DNA of 6,946 nt from Eubacterium sp. (lineage in GTDB: Bacteria > Bacillota > Clostridia > Lachnospirales > Lachnospiraceae): the NCBI GenBank assembly GCA_021442545.1, contig JABUSX010000229.1:1-6946 (forward strand). The letters are read 5' to 3'. Below the pieces are notes generated by a model, which was given only the letters and a program-made list of their open reading frames with translations, searched no databases and had not been told where the DNA came from. Positions 6,195-6,946 of the stretch are shown piece after piece (position 1 is the stretch's first letter; each line of letters opens with the position of its first letter). The position numbers were made by a program, and so were the translations under genes.

Positions 6195-6946
6195 ATGGAA
6201 GAAATCATTCGTACCGAGTATTCGGAACTGATGCAGAAAGCATATATTGACTATGCCATGAGCGTAATCGTGGCCCGTGCCCTGCCGGATGTGCGTGACG
6301 GACTGAAGCCGGTTCAGAGGCGGACACTGTATGATATGCAGGAGCTTGGCACCTATTACGACCGTCCCTACCGGAAATCGGCCCGTATCGTCGGAGATAC
6401 GATGGGTAAATACCATCCGCACGGGGACAGCTCCATCTACGATGCCCTTGTCGTCCTTGCGCAGGACTTCAAAAAAGGACAGGTACTGGTCGACGGGCAC
6501 GGAAACTTCGGTTCGATCGAAGGAGACGGTGCCGCGGCGATGCGTTATACGGAGGCCCGTCTGGAAAAGATCACGCAGGATGTCTTTCTGCGGGATCTGG
6601 ATAAAGATGTCGTTCCTTTTGTTCCCAACTTTGACGAGACCGAACAGGAACCGGAGGTTCTTCCCGTCCGGATCCCGAATCTGCTTCTGAACGGTGCGGA
6701 GGGCATCGCCGTCGGTATGGCGACCAGCATTCCTCCCCATAATCTTGCAGAGGTCGTACAGGCCGCCGTGGCCTATATCCGGCACAGTGACATTTCTACG
6801 GAAGAACTGATGCGGTATCTGAAAGGACCGGACTTCCCGACGGGCGGCATCGTCGTCAACCGGGATGAACTTCTGCAGATCTACGAAAGCGGAACGGGGA
6901 AGATCCGGATCCGCGGGAAGGTGGAAACCGAAAAAGGACCGGGCGG
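6195..6946 (+). CDS. parC: DNA topoisomerase IV subunit A (ParC; GyrA-like), N-terminal part
   Basis: The frame runs from ATG 6195 off the right edge, showing 250 residues, about a third of a usual ParC. It begins [20 protein letters not shown] and continues with [20 protein letters not shown] (20-39), the hallmark opening of type IIA A subunits. Next come the winged-helix DNA-binding segment [19 protein letters not shown] (72-90), [22 protein letters not shown] with active-site Tyr118 (after Arg117), and [18 protein letters not shown] (160-177). Tyr118 should form the covalent DNA link during double-strand passage. Ser79 and Asp83, equivalent to GyrA Ser83 and Asp87 of E. coli, are the residues usual in quinolone-susceptible enzymes. 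[15 protein letters not shown] recalls Clostridial topoisomerase IV. The gene starts 16 nt after the parE stop; the nearest purine-rich site (GAGAGG, 6177-6182) lies 12 nt upstream. The C-terminal domain that separates ParC from GyrA is not visible. Confidence 0.9.
   Translation, partial: MEEIIRTEYSELMQKAYIDYAMSVIVARALPDVRDGLKPVQRRTLYDMQELGTYYDRPYRKSARIVGDTMGKYHPHGDSSIYDALVVLAQDFKKGQVLVDGHGNFGSIEGDGAAAMRYTEARLEKITQDVFLRDLDKDVVPFVPNFDETEQEPEVLPVRIPNLLLNGAEGIAVGMATSIPPHNLAEVVQAAVAYIRHSDISTEELMRYLKGPDFPTGGIVVNRDELLQIYESGTGKIRIRGKVETEKGPG

Noticed and set aside
6138..6785. Minus-strand open frame (215 codons) opposite parC
   Set aside because: The plus strand carries an unmistakable ParC N-terminus with active-site tyrosine; the antisense frame is a shadow.

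Overview
The window looks like chromosomal sequence from a Gram-positive anaerobe of the Clostridia, most like Lachnospiraceae. This rests on recalled family resemblance, not on a search. The pointers are a two-gene SbcD/YhaO-like and SbcC/YhaN-like module with a short ATPase, a separate topoisomerase IV-type subunit pair of the Clostridial kind, and purine-rich Shine-Dalgarno sites. Base composition is moderate throughout. I see no transposase, integrase, CRISPR array or phage gene, and the content is mostly housekeeping.

Layout. (1) 2-685, + strand: the C-terminal part of an SbcD/YhaO-type metallophosphoesterase whose N-terminus lies off the left edge. (2) 800-2821, +: its likely partner, a 673-residue SMC/Rad50-like ATPase with two membrane segments in the middle of its coiled coil. 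(3) 2866-2986, - strand: a tRNA-Glu (anticodon CTC) with its own intrinsic terminator and a plausible compact promoter, convergent with the ATPase gene. (4) 2974-3170: a spacer between the divergent tRNA and cyclase genes, holding a 7-bp inverted repeat. (5) 3171-4244, +: a membrane-bound diguanylate cyclase with an intact GGDEF motif and no visible inhibitory site. (6) 4256-6178, +: a type IIA topoisomerase B subunit, probably ParE. (7) 6195-6946, +: the start of the matching A subunit, probably ParC, cut by the right edge.

How the genes work together. The first two genes probably form a nuclease-ATPase pair that processes DNA ends or unusual DNA structures. The last two encode the halves of one heterotetrameric topoisomerase, with ParE supplying ATPase and Toprim functions and ParC the DNA-cleaving tyrosine. 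The cyclase gene ends 11 nt before parE, so the three may be co-transcribed. That would place a signalling enzyme at the head of a topoisomerase operon.

I did not find a clearly new system. The points most worth a second look are the membrane hairpin in the ATPase at the place of the zinc hook, the cyclase-topoisomerase linkage with no recognisable ribosome site for parE, and the Gly/Ser-rich insert in the nuclease.
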